From Marsupella aquatica (taxonomy: Eukaryota; Marchantiophyta): 64,000 bases of DNA. The notes beneath the pieces were generated by a model. It had not been told where the DNA came from and made no database searches. It saw only the letters and a program-made list of their open reading frames with translations. Position numbers and translations under genes: made by a program. Where the stretch lies: the NCBI GenBank assembly GCA_973895155.1, contig OZ316892.1, positions 22,196,001 through 22,260,000 of the forward strand. Reading direction: 5' to 3'. Within the stretch, counting starts at the first letter, position 1. The number at the start of each line of letters is the position of its first letter. Of the stretch, positions 34,391 through 45,362 are shown one piece after another.

Positions 34391-35801
34391 AAGTTTCTCA
34401 TTCATTGTGTGTTTGAACAGAAGCAGAAGAGAGGATCAAGCCCAGGTATATCTGACCTGAAAGAAAACCTTGGTAGTCAGGGCTCATTGCCAAAGGTGAC
34501 AATGAGCCCATCATTGGCAAGTGCAGAAGGTCAGACTGGTAGTTTTTGGGGAGCAAAGGTGAGCCCGTCATTGGCAAGTGGGGAGGGTAAAAGCGCTAGC
34601 TTACTGGGGCAAGGATACAGACATGGATCAGCTGTGAGTATTGCCATTCCAATCTGATTTTCCATTTGATAGAGTGTTGTGTCGTTTGTTAGTTTGACAA
34701 TGAGAATGTTGTGTTGGTTTGTGGTTCATTTACAGACCCCACATTCAAAAGAAGAGATCACTGCCATTGGGGCTGTCAAATTGGATGTCGATGAGTTGAA
34801 AGGCACTGTGAAGGAGTTGACAAACATGATGACTATATGGATGGCACATCACTCCAGTAATGCACAAGTTCCAACATTTGTTCCTAGTCACAGTAAGTTG
34901 ACTACAACTACCAAAGAAGGTAGTAGAAAACGATCTCTTACTTTTTCAGGTGATAATGGAGGTAAAATTCTCTATCATCTATTCACTGTCAATTCAATGT
35001 AATTATTGTGGTGTATATATGTCATTGTATGTTTATAATGTTCTTGCATGTTCTAGTGTGATTATATGTTGCTGGTGTATACATGTTTGTTTATGCATTT
35101 CTCTTGTATGTGTTTTATGACAGCATCTTTAGGGGAGCCTCCTGTGTTGCAGGGAAGACCAACTGACACAGCTAACAGTACTCTGAAGCAAACTGAATTG
35201 GAAGTGAACCTTTTGCCATCTAAGTTGCCCAAAGAAGCCATTTCAGATGCCTTTCAGTTACCAGAGGATAAGTCGACTCAGTTGACACCAGATGTAACCC
35301 CAGAATCAATCTGAGTTGCCAAAAGAAACTCCTGTTCCAAGTGAGCATGATGACACTCCATCAACTAGAAAGGGAAAGAAGAAAAGGAAGAAAGGATCTT
35401 CAGCAAATGCATCACCTGCACAGAAGAAACCAATGCAGTCTCCTAACCCCATTGCAAAGGTAAATGTGTGTTTGATTTGAGTGTTCTTCTATCTTTCAAT
35501 TTCTGTTTATTGCATTTTTAACAAAATGTGTTGTTCACAGTTTGCAAGAGGAGATTTGGTGAAGATGAAGAGCGTTGTGGACAATTCCATGATAGTGGCA
35601 GAAGGTGAGGTGACAGGGCTGCCAGGAGAAGATAAGTATCATTGTGCAGATTTTGAAAGCCCTTTCTTGCGAGTGCGTGTGATTGAAGTGTTTGTAGATG
35701 TGGCATTGCCATTTGCCAATGCAGGGGAGAAACAGTCTAAATTATCTAATGTGAAAGGGATGAATGCCCTATGGAACTCTAGATTGCTTAAGAAGCAATA
35801 G

Positions 35802-36863
35802 AAATAGCACTCTGTCAAGAAACACTAGACATGATAGAATCAGCTCTGTTTTTCTATAAAACATGCAGAGTGATTGGTATGTCAGGTTGTAACAATTGAC
35901 AATCTAATATTATTGATGCCAATGTAATTTTGTTTCATAAATTTGCATTGAGTTCAATAGTTACTGTGAGACTTATGAAGGTATCTTGTATGAATGTCAA
36001 TTGGATTTGTGATATATATGGAATGTTTCTTTAAGTTTTCATTCAACAAATCCATTGAATGGCTTTGTAATGTATGATTTTTGAATGACATGAAGTTTTA
36101 TTTATCATGATCACTTAAATTTGAATTTCTCCAAATCATTGAATATTTCACCTAAATGACTGGCTAGAATGACTGATGTAATGGTCATTATCCACTACTA
36201 TCTTTGTGACCAATATGACTCAACTCTGGTCATTAAAGACATAGACTAAATGATTCAAAGAATGACATATACAATGACCGCTCTCATGGTCATTATAAAC
36301 AAGTCCACTATGACTCATTTTATGTCATTCAAGACATGTCATTAATGACTAATGTGTATCTTTATGTGTCTCCTCCTAATTGAACCACGTGTCTTAATAT
36401 GACTTGTTTATATCGTAGTCATTTTGGACACGTCCAAAATGACCCAAATATATTGCCAAATGGTGAATCCTCTTTGAACCATGTGTCACTATTTAATTTG
36501 CTATATAATGTACATCATTTTGGACAAGTCCAAAATGACCAATGTTATTTGCTTTTTGATGGCCACGTGTCATTGTGTGATTGGGTACGGGGACCGTCGA
36601 CGGTCAACGGCAATTGACCGTCGATGGTGATTTGTGTCGTCATTTTGGACCGTTCAGCATTTATGACCATATCATAAAAACCATCATTTAGGATAGTATG
36701 AAATGACCACATGTTTTTAGCGTCATTTGTCCAAAAGGACCGTGACCAAAATGTCCGTTGTGACGCGTCTGGAAAGACAAGAACGATTGCGTCATTGTTT
36801 TGTTAAAAAGACCTGATTAATAGTCATTGTTTCCGTCATAAAATACATTGTTTTCTACTAGTG
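35802..36863 (+). repeat. CACTA-1 3' subterminal region and terminus
   Basis: From about 36,150, GTCATT/AATGAC motifs recur densely, several as TTTTGGAC..GTCCAAAATGACC inverted pairs. It ends TTTTCTACTAGTG at 36,863 and is followed by TAT. No gene. Confidence 0.88.
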
Positions 36864-36899
36864 TATGCAGTATTTTCTATACAACTGAAGGCTTATGAT

Positions 36900-37637
36900 C
36901 TATTTGAAATCATGAGGTGGCACATCACAACCCTCTGGAATGACATGGCGATTGCAGTACACCATACGCCATGGACCAATATCCCATGTTTCTCTACCCT
37001 TCACCCCTCTCTTCAAGTGTTTGTCTGCCTATGGTCCCTCATCCCTGCACCACGCACGAGGGCACCTACGACACTGGATAAATTCCCAGATGCCATCCGC
37101 ATACTCCTTACACACATCACAATAATGCCTTGGGCATATCAGAGTAGTGGGATGTGCATCTGAGTTCTCTGCGTACCCCATGAGAGGCAACTCCCTGGCC
37201 CTCAGTATGGTCCGCAGACATCCCACATGATAAAAAGAAAAGCAGTCATCCTGTGCACACTGGACCACAAGGGGCTCATCTGTAGTGGGCTTTAGGGTTC
37301 GGCCAAGTAGTCCACAAGCAAAGCAACGACCTCGTTTCTGTTGACAGAGGTCACAGAGCCACTCCTTGGCCCAATCATGCCCTCTAGAAATGGCAACGGG
37401 TGTGCACTCAGGCCCATGGCCATCAGGCTCCTCAGAATCCTGCCCATCAACTAAGTAATGGAAATGACGATTGCAAGGCCCATCGCAGAACAAAACAGTA
37501 CCTCCCTCATCACATTCAAAACAACAAGGGGGATCCATGCAGAGGTGCTCTTTATGGGCAAACTTTGGATCCAGCCAGGCAACAGCAGTCCGTGCCATGC
37601 CTGATGTCATGTGTGGATCTGCAGAATTACCTTCCAT
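36900..37637 (-). pseudogene. EDM2-like multi-PHD-finger gene of CACTA-2, with a premature stop
   Basis: The first stretch, to 37,029, reads CFECDEGGTVLFCDGPCNRHFH..EWLCDLCQQ (PHD 1), CFACGLLG..VVQCAQDDCFSFYHVGC..ICPRHYC (extended PHD) and CDVC..FIQCRRCPRAW (PHD 3). These are better EDM2 matches than the CACTA-1 copy, including the canonical FYH. An in-frame TAG at 37,029-37,031 interrupts finger 3; the same frame then continues to VYCNRHVIPEG, matching FYCPDHDIDP of CACTA-1, and stops at 36,900-36,902. Start is probably ATGACATCAGG or ATGGCACGG within the first 14 codons, after an acceptor-like CTGCAG. Position next to the element's 5' half repeats the CACTA-1 arrangement, so the PHD gene is shared ancestral cargo. 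Confidence 0.75.
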
Positions 37638-40300
37638 ATTACAAAGGTGTACTTACGTAAGAGATTTGAGTGCAAATGAGGAGATGTCCTGCCCACCTCA
37701 GTCTCACGGAGTACAAGCAATGTCCAAAATAACTTGGCTCTGGTTTATGTGTGCTCTACACAGACAGCAAAATGTTAAACGCAATCAGTCAAGCAGACTT
37801 GGATAAAGTGTTCAGAGTGAAAGAGAAGTTTATTCAAAAAGGCAAGACTGAGAATATTCAAAGCAGGCCGCAGTCTATTCTACTGCTCAGGACACAAAGG
37901 GTAGGTCTAATGCACGACGTCCCTTATCGTAGCTCCAATCCACTGATGCGGCTCATTGAATCCCAAACTCCAGCTGACGCTTTGCAAAGGGGAAGAAAAG
38001 CAAAGGGGAAGCAACTGCAAACGCAATAAGCTAAGACAACAATCTCATAGGAGAGAAAACAGGATTGGGAGAGAGGCAAAGCAAACAAGACTCTGTAAAA
38101 ACTACTTGGTCCTTGGTGACCCTACAACAAGAACCAAACTTCCAAGAAGGGAAAAATGGCCAAGGCATGACAAGACGCAGCTCGGTTAATCGAACTAGCA
38201 GCTTGCTTGTACATTAGTTGCTCTATCCTTCTGAACTCAAACTGAAAAAAAATGCTTCCCGTCCCTGCCAGTGTGGAGCGCAGCTCTACCTTAGTTGCAG
38301 TTCTGTCCTTCACTATTTAAGCTGAAATCCGGTTGATAGCTGACTGTGCAATCCGGTTGATAGCTGCTGCTGGTACTCGCCAGACAGGCCCTTCACTGAA
38401 ATTGAAAACAAAATTTGAGACCATGGGGCAGTGTAAGTGAAAATGAAAGCATTAAAAAGCAACTGAGTAGTCTTAGGGATTGAGGTGAGGTTTTAGTTTG
38501 CTTTGGCACAGAAAAAAGGAGCGAATGCTGGGCCTAGTCATGGGGTAAAAAATGTCATTGCGTATGGCATTTGGAAAGCTAGAAAAACAGACAGAGGGGT
38601 CCAAAAGCATTCATGAGCTAAACGAGAGCTCTACACACAATAGTAGCAACAAATCAATCAAGAAGAACACATTACAACACACATAAGTAATTACAAGAAG
38701 TAGGATTTAGCATTGACAAAATACCTGGTATTGACCACTCGCAGGACAATGTAGTCTCAACCACCAAGCAAGACTAAAATGAAAGCAAAGTGGAAACAAA
38801 AGCATAAGCAAAAGGAAAACAAAAATGGGGATGCAAAGAAAATGGCTAAGACATGATAGAAGAAAAGCAAACGGCCAAGGCATGTCAGGACGCAGCTCAA
38901 AGCGAGAACACAAGAGGCAAGCAATTGAGAGCAAAGTCAAGAAGGACCAAAAATGATGTAGCTAGATACACACCAGCAACCGGAAACTCCCTTTAAGCTG
39001 CAGGAACACTGCTGTTTGTTGATTGTTGCTGCTGCTATTGCTTCGCGCCCACCCGCTAGTTCGCCCAGGCCTGCAGCGCACCTCAGGAGCAGGAAGTCTC
39101 TTCAGAATTGCAGGTCCGGGCTCGAGCTCAAGTGTCAACAACAGTGGAAAGGGAGCGAGCGAGCAATTCCCTTTAGGGCCCTAATGCGCAACTTGCGAAG
39201 CCTCGAGCTCAAGTGTCAACAACCGTGGAAAGGGAGCGAGCGAGCAAATCCCTTTAGGGCCCTAATGTGCAACTTGCGAAGCCCACCTCGCTGCTTCACA
39301 GAAGGTCCGAGCAGTTAGCACTCCTCTTTGCTGGTCGCTGCTGCACTGATTGCTCACAGGTAGACTTCCCTTTCACCACAGAAAATCCCACCAGAACTTC
39401 AATCAGCTAAGGAGCGATGGCGGCAGTAGGCAGCAGTAAGGAGTTCCCCCGAGAGTAAACAAGTTTGCGATCGATGGCAAACTTAGGAGGTCAGTCCTAG
39501 GGCAGCTTCCAATTGCCCACAATACAATGCGCGGCCCTCCTCCACCCTAAAATGCAGTCCCGAGTCTAAGCTGAAATCCACAGAGAAAACCCCAAGGGCC
39601 AACTAAACGCCCGATGCTGCTTGTGCGGATGTGTGTGCGACTGCGCTGTGCCTCTTTTTGCCTTGAAAACCTCCACATTCGATATGCTCGTCCCAATATT
39701 ATTCAGGAAAATGGAATCCAATGAGCCAGGAGTGCTTGGGGAGGTTCCTGCCCGTGACAAAGACCAGGGCCGGGGGATTGAGGGGATTACATGTGCTCAA
39801 CGTGTGGACGGTGGAGATTGCATCCAAATGGGACTATGTACGGGAACAACTCAGACCATCCAGATGAAGGGAGACTAGGGCCTTATTCCCCCAATTAAGG
39901 ACTTAAGAAGGCGTTGTTAATAGGGGGTGGGGAAAACTTTGCACCACCCAGTACTATTTTCTCACCCCCAAAAGTGCACATATTACTAAGACGCCCTGTA
40001 GAGGAATTCAAATTCTGATAAGCCCCCTTCAATTGCAAAGCAATCCATCAGCCGTAAGCAAGAGAAATCATTATTTATATGTGTGCCTTAGTTAAAGTCG
40101 AGGTAGCGGCCTAAATAAAATTGTTTTGGAGGTAATTTAAAGAAGTTAGTAAGCTTAAAAAAATATGAATTATAAACCGGCCCACTACAATAAATGATAA
40201 AAATTGAGAACTTCAGCACATCTGGACTCTAATGGAATATTAATTTTCTTGTCTCATAATCAATCACACACCTGACAGATCGACCACACCAGAACACGAG
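37638..40300 (-). other. CACTA-2 leader region upstream of the PHD gene, with GC-rich minisatellite
   Basis: No supported gene. At 39,121-39,282 an 81-bp unit (CTCGAGCTCAAGTGTCAACA..) is repeated twice with few differences. Near 38,330-38,370 a short AATCCGGTTGATAGCTG repeat is duplicated. Otherwise A-rich on the plus strand at 37.7-38.9 kb. It corresponds in position to 15.7-19.1 kb of CACTA-1. Confidence 0.5.
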
Positions 40301-43300
40301 TCATTATGTATGGCAGACATGACTAGATCGCATTGACATCTCTAATGACTGTTTTGCATGTCATTTAGGGTTTTTGACGGCTATTGGCACTCTACAAATG
40401 ACCACAACCTTTAATTGCAACCCTAAACCCCACACCATGTGGGGCGGGTAGCATCCTTATTAGTGGCCCCTATCACCAGGCAAGATAGCCGATCAGCACC
40501 CTGAGGCTCCAAAGAGGCATATTGTCCATGGCATGCATGACTCCCGCATTGACATGAACAATGACTAGTTTCTAAGTCATTGGCATAAATGACATGTCAA
40601 CGCACTACACAAATGACAACTGAGAAATTTCAGTCACCTAGGGAAATAACTGAAAATTCTTTGGGAATGACCAAACGGGAGGGAATTGGACCCCTCAAAT
40701 GGACAAATCATTCCAAAGTAGTAAAAGTTGGGAGTGTTTTTCCCGAGGTTTGTTGATGCCCTTGCTTGGTGTAAAAAGTTGGCTACAAAAACCCTTTAGG
40801 AGACAAAGTGGCATGACTAGTGGCCCAGGGTTCATGAGTACCCTATCCCGCACCATGTGGAGTGGATATCATCCCCAATGGCCGGCTACGATCACAAATA
40901 TTGCCAATCAGCCCCCGATGGCCCGAACGAGTCATATTGTCCACGGCATGCATGATTGCAACATTGACATCATGAATGACGGATTTTTGTGTCATTAGCA
41001 CCAATGACGTCTCCCGGCACTCCATAAATGACAAAAACCCTTAGTCATGTGCACAAATGACTCCAAATCCCTTGCAAATGACCAAATGGGGGTTATTTGC
41101 ATCCCTTTGGGCAAATGAGTCCAAAGTCATACAACTTGGGAGTGTTTTGCCCAAAGTTGGGCCATGCCCTTCCAAGGTGCAAAATGTGTATTTTAAAAAG
41201 CTTTGTGGAGGCCAAGTGGTATAACTAGTGGCCCAGGGTTGTCGAGTACCCTATCCCACACCAGTCATCCCTTGGAGGCCCCAAAGAGTCATATTGTCCA
41301 TGGCATGCATGACTGCAACAGTGACATCATGAATGACCTATTTTTGTGTCATTTACATGAATGACGTCTCCCAGCACTCCCTAAATGACACAAACCCTTA
41401 GTCACGTGCACAAATGACTCTAGATCCCTTGCCAATGACTCACAATAGTGGTTTGCACCCCTTCAAGCAAATGACTCCAAAGTCATACAACTTGGGAGTG
41501 TTTTGCCCAAAGTTGGGTGATGCCCTTCCAAGATGTAAAATGTGTGCTTTAAAAAGTGTTGTGGAGGCCAAGTAGCATAACTAGTGCCTCAGGGTGTACA
41601 AGTACCTCATCCCGCACCATGTGGAGTGGGTAGCATCCCTAATGGCCGGCTACAATCACATATATTGCGAATAAGCCCCCAAAGGCCCCAAGGAGTCATA
41701 TTGTCCATGGCATGCTTGACTGCCGCCTTGACATCATCAATGACTCATATTTGTGTCATTTGCTTAAATGGCACCCCTCGGCACTCCACAAATGACAAAA
41801 ACCTTTAGTCAAGCGCACAAATGACTCTATATCCCTTGCAAATGACAAAATGCGAGTGGTTTGCATCCCTTTGGGCAAATGACTCCAAAGTCATACAACT
41901 TGGGAGTGTTTTGCCCAAAGTTGGGCCATGCCCTTCCAAGGTGAAAAAGTTGGGTCATAAAAATTATTGCGAGGCCAAATTGAGATAACTAGTGGCCCAG
42001 AGTTTAGGTGTACCCTACCCCGCACCATGTGGAGTGGGTAGCATCCCTAATGGTGGGCTACAATCATGGATATGGCCAATCTACCCCCGGAGGCCCCAAA
42101 GAGTCATATTGTCCATGGCATGTATGACTGCAACAGTGACATCATGAATGACCTATTTTTGTGTCATTTGCATGAATGACGTCTCCCAGCACTCCCTAAA
42201 TGACACAAACCCTTAGTCACATGCACAAATGACTCTAGATCCCTTGCCAATGACTCACAATAGTGGTTTGCACCCCTTTGGGCAAATGACTCCAAAGTCA
42301 TACAACTTGGGAGTGTTTTGCCCAAAGTTGGGTGATGCCCTTCCTTGATGCAAAATGTGTATTTTAAAAAGTGTTGTGGAGGCCAAATGGCATAACGAGT
42401 GGCCCAGGGTTGTCAAGTACCCTATCCCGCACCATGTGGAGTGGGTATCATCCTTAATGGCCGGCCCCTACCACCAATGGGGTCAATCAGCCACCAAAGG
42501 CTCTTAAGAGTCATATTCTGCATGGCATACATGACCACAACATTGACATCCCAAATGACATTTGCATAAATGACATCTAGCGGCACTTGTCAAATGACTA
42601 GAAAGTTGAGTGAGAGCAAAAATGATTAGGAATCCTTTGCAAATAACATGAATAATATATTGAAAAAAATGACATGAGCAAATATAGGCATGTAGTACCT
42701 AAATTCTAAACCTTAAACCCTAGACCTATGCCCGAGAGTGTTATTTGGCAACCTTGCATGCCCCCATATATACTCCAACATGTGAAATGTGAATACAGCT
42801 TAAGGAATGTAAACACTTCAGGAGTCCTTGGCATATATACCTAGGAAAGATGTAATAAATGGGTGCAAGTATATATAAATGTACATACTTATTAGAGATT
42901 ATCAAGCCTTTAAGTTTTACATCAATTTAATGATGAGACTCACAACAAAAGATGGCTTGTTAGGTCTCTAAATGTATTTCAAATCTAATATGTGAGTGCC
43001 ACTAGTCTTTATATATACTACCATACATTTTGGATGACTAATCATACCCTAAACCCTAAAACATATACTAAACCATAAACTTAAAAATAGTCATATGTGT
43101 TAGACGATGGCTATAATTCATACACCAATAACACAAGGATAATCTTTTCATGAGCCAATGTGGCTTATAAGGTGTTACACATTGGATGGTTATAACTACC
43201 TTCTCCTAGTCTCATGACTCTCTATATCTAGTCCCTATATACCCCTTTGTATCACTCTATGAGTTAGGGTTAAGTGTATTCTAATAATATGTTGTTTATC

Positions 43301-43688
43301 ATGTCATTTATCACTTTTGGTTTAAATGACTACTAACATTTTAAAACACTGATATTTGCATATTTGATTTATTAGTCATTAGTCACCGTTGTCTGAAATG
43401 ACTTCCCATATGTGAAACACTGATATGACAGAGTTTTTGTTAATTGTGTCATTCACAAAGACTGTCCAAAATGACTACAAGTTCTCATGATTGTTGTCAT
43501 TATAGCAGTCAAAGTCATTTGGCTCATTGGTTTAAATGACACTATTGCAAGTATTAGTCATTTTTTGCACCCCGTCATTTTGGACAGTCATTTCAATGTC
43601 ATTAATGTTATGTCATTTACATATTTTGTCATTTGAGCACATAAGTCATATGTGTCATAGTCATAAAAGGCCCCATTTTCTACTAGTG
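40301..43688 (-). repeat. CACTA-2 5' subterminal region with ~360-410-bp tandem units
   Basis: AATGAC/GTCATT motifs are dense. A block with TGACTCCAAAGTCATACAAC and GGGAGTGTTTTGCCC recurs with anchors at 41,120, 41,476, 41,884 and 42,291 and is homologous to the palindrome of the CACTA-1 array. Each unit also repeats GAGTCATATTGTCCATGGCA and CCCGCACCATGTGGAGTGG. The terminal 300 bp again carry GTCATTTTGGACAGTCATTT. No gene. Confidence 0.85.
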
Positions 43689-43849
43689 CTGGAGGAGGCC
43701 GACATCGGAGCGGATAACGAGATACCAGTGGATTCCATATCCTCGCACGCTGCTCATGTTCTCTTGGAAGAATCGTAGACCTGCAATTCTAATTGAAGTT
43801 TCTGTTGGGTATTATCAATCTCTCGTCTCTTCTTCTCCATAGCATCCAT
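43689..43849 (-). pseudogene. F-box-like protein (copy 3), N-terminal part, interrupted by CACTA-2
   Basis: From ATGGATGCTATGG at 43,849 leftward the reading gives MEKKRREIDNTQQKLQLELQ, then (after a one-base shift) EQRARIWNP and RYPLRCRPPP. This parallels copy 1 at 5.6 kb (IDRTQQKLRLEL, RARIWNPRYPLRCHPP). The match stops exactly at the CACTA-2 terminus; the F-box proper is missing. It marks the insertion target of CACTA-2. Confidence 0.72.
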
Positions 43850-44896
43850 TTGTAAGGGAGTTCCATTGTTCCGAATGTCGATTGCGAAATAGTAACCAAG
43901 TATCTGAGCCTCATGACTCTCAACGAGTCTCCTCCAAAGCAAGCGACATTCAGAACAACATTTTGAAATGAATGCACAAGGGATAAGTACGGGTCCGCAA
44001 GGTCACTCATCAAAATTCCATATGATGTCTCGCTGATAGTGACAAAATCTAGGCAAGAGCTTGGCAAGGCTCGCTGAAGGAATTCTCAATAAAATTCAGC
44101 GGCCCCTCTGAGTATGAATTGTGTGCTCGGGGGTCTCACTATATGAGGACCTCCCCATCGCCTGCGACGTTTTTAGGCCTCGGACCCCCTAAAATGTAAG
44201 AATTTTTTAAATTTTTTAACCCCTATAAAGTTGGAATATTCTTGGAATATTCTAAAAATTGGATTAAAAAGACCCTAATGTTCTTATAAGTCTCAAAATT
44301 GAATTTAAAAGACCCTATTGTTCTTCTACAAAAATTCTTAAGTCTTCCCTTAGAACCAATAAAATGACCCTATCCTTTGTCGCACGTGATATGCCATTTT
44401 TGTGAAATAAAACCCCCGAGATTGTGTGCCTAAACATCTCCTGTCCAACGGACGGATGACAGTAGAGTAGACACCTCACTTAGAGTCAAAAAGGGCTGAT
44501 GAATTAAATCATTCCGATCCAAGTCGCAGCCACAAAGTTTCCAAAAGCACCAGTAGAGATGTTTGCATGGGTAGTAGGGTCCCGAAGAGGACTCCCGCGT
44601 TGTGAAATCGATACAAGAACAAGAGGGGAAGACACAAATCTGAATAAGATGGATCCCTTGTGTCCGCTGACTCTGTCAAGTCGAGACTTTTGCGCAGAGT
44701 CCTGTGGCATTCCCATCTTGAACCCAAAGTATTGAATCGTAGGACATCACTTCTTTCTTTGCTGAATTCATCCTTTTTTGACCATCAGTCGAGGGACTCT
44801 CTTCGACGCCGAGTGTGCCCATTCTTGGTTTTTAGTCTCTCATCTGGATACGAGTGATGAATGTGTTTGGGATAACTATCAAGGTTAATCACAATG
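43850..44896. other. Flank of the broken F-box copy, no supported gene
   Basis: Presumably the 5' region of the F-box-like copy. GGAATATTCTT is repeated in tandem near 44,230. Short minus-strand frames at 44.5-44.7 kb have no recognisable motif. Confidence 0.4.
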
Positions 44897-45254
44897 TGTG
44901 ACGCCGCCGGTACGGCGGTTAATGAGTGATTCAGTCTAACTGCGCTCGGCACGCGCGTTAGGTGGGTCTTAGGCCGCTATTATTAGCATAATGACAGTAT
45001 TTAGGTAATCATTAGGAGTAGGACATCATTAGGCAATAAAGGGGACTTCAGGTTCGGGCTGGCGGCGGGTCACTATTCGCACACCCGGGTTACGAGCGTG
45101 GAGGGGCCCCTCCCTCGGGTCCGTATAACGAACTTAAGGAAGCGGCCACTGACGCACGCTGACTCAGACCGGCGGAGTGGCCGGTACACCACAAGCATGA
45201 GCGGTTCAACCTATGGGCGTCGAGGAGACGTCGGGGATCGACAAGCCCTCAAAG

Positions 45255-45261
45255 TATAAAA
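45255..45261 (+). promoter_or_regulatory. TATA box of element B
   Basis: TATAAAA in the context AAAGTATAAAAGGGG, 102 bp before the first ATG of the gag-like gene, a normal distance for a plant core promoter with a short leader. Confidence 0.65.
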
Positions 45262-45362
45262 GGGGAGCCAACCCTTTGTAGTGCACCAGTCCATCAGTCC
45301 GCGCGCCAGCTTCAACCCCAGCTCTCTCGTTCTCTCTAGGTCGCCACTACTATCTCCTCTGA

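Larger units (their letters stand above)
28300..35801 (+). pseudogene. CACTA-1 TnpA-like gene (Transposase_24 and Transposase_23-type regions), split by a 4.7-kb insertion
   Basis: A chain of short exons with GT..AG borders. Early exons are acidic (DDGYASAGYDTEDSDIGGSE, 28.4 kb). The exon at about 29,190-29,650 has FIDNKFQSHCRGILKRERHK and DPKKWAALVSHFTSPALISL, the pattern of Transposase_24. After the insertion come Ser-rich and coiled segments (KEEITAIGAVKLDVDELKG), a basic KGKKKRKKGSS stretch and a last exon (about 35,541-35,801) with GDLVKMKSVVDNSMIVAEGE and NVKGMNALW, resembling Transposase_23. Damage: a 13-bp tandem duplication (29,269-29,294) shifts the frame, TGA follows DKRA near 29,591, and another shift lies near 35,300. 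The insertion sits in an intron. By analogy with En/Spm TnpA it would bind subterminal motifs. Its 3' end borders the 3' subterminal repeats. Confidence 0.7.
10541..36863 (+). mobile_element. CACTA-1: complete CACTA (En/Spm-type) transposon, 26.3 kb with nested insertions
   Basis: It begins CACTAGAAGAAAACAGGGCC and ends TTTTCTACTAGTG, flanked by matching 3-bp duplications TAT (10,538-10,540 and 36,864-36,866). Both subterminal zones (10.56-15.7 kb and 36.1-36.85 kb) are filled with AAATGAC/GTCATTT motifs. Between them, all on the plus strand, lie a PHD gene, a Tnp2-type transposase gene and a TnpA-like gene. Two later insertions, at 21,132-24,748 and 29,724-34,390, split the transposase and TnpA-like genes; without them the element is about 18 kb. 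The target is a gag-like pseudogene on the left; the right flank shows only weak similarity to the expected continuation. Stops and frameshifts in both transposition genes suggest the copy is now non-autonomous, while its ends look intact. Confidence 0.93.
36867..43688 (-). mobile_element. CACTA-2: 5' part of a second CACTA element, minus strand, 3' part missing
   Basis: On the minus strand the terminus at 43,688 reads CACTAGTAGAAAATGGGGCC, clearly related to the 5' end of CACTA-1. Moving inward come a GTCATT/AATGAC-rich subterminal array (43.6-40.3 kb), a GC-rich minisatellite block (39.0-39.6 kb) and a PHD gene (37.6-36.9 kb), the same order as CACTA-1. Transposase and TnpA-like genes would follow but are absent: the sequence stops at the CACTA-1 insertion site. 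The bases after the terminus are CTG (43,689-43,691), and no CTG-CACTA partner was found. The 5' end interrupts an F-box-like gene. Confidence 0.82.

Noticed and set aside
10541-43688. Pairing the CACTA start at 10,541 with the end at 43,688 as one 33-kb element
   Set aside because: Flanks differ (TAT against CTG), and the 43,688 end read on the minus strand is homologous to the 5' end of CACTA-1, not its 3' end; the PHD gene next to it is also on the minus strand. The end at 36,863 has the matching TAT.
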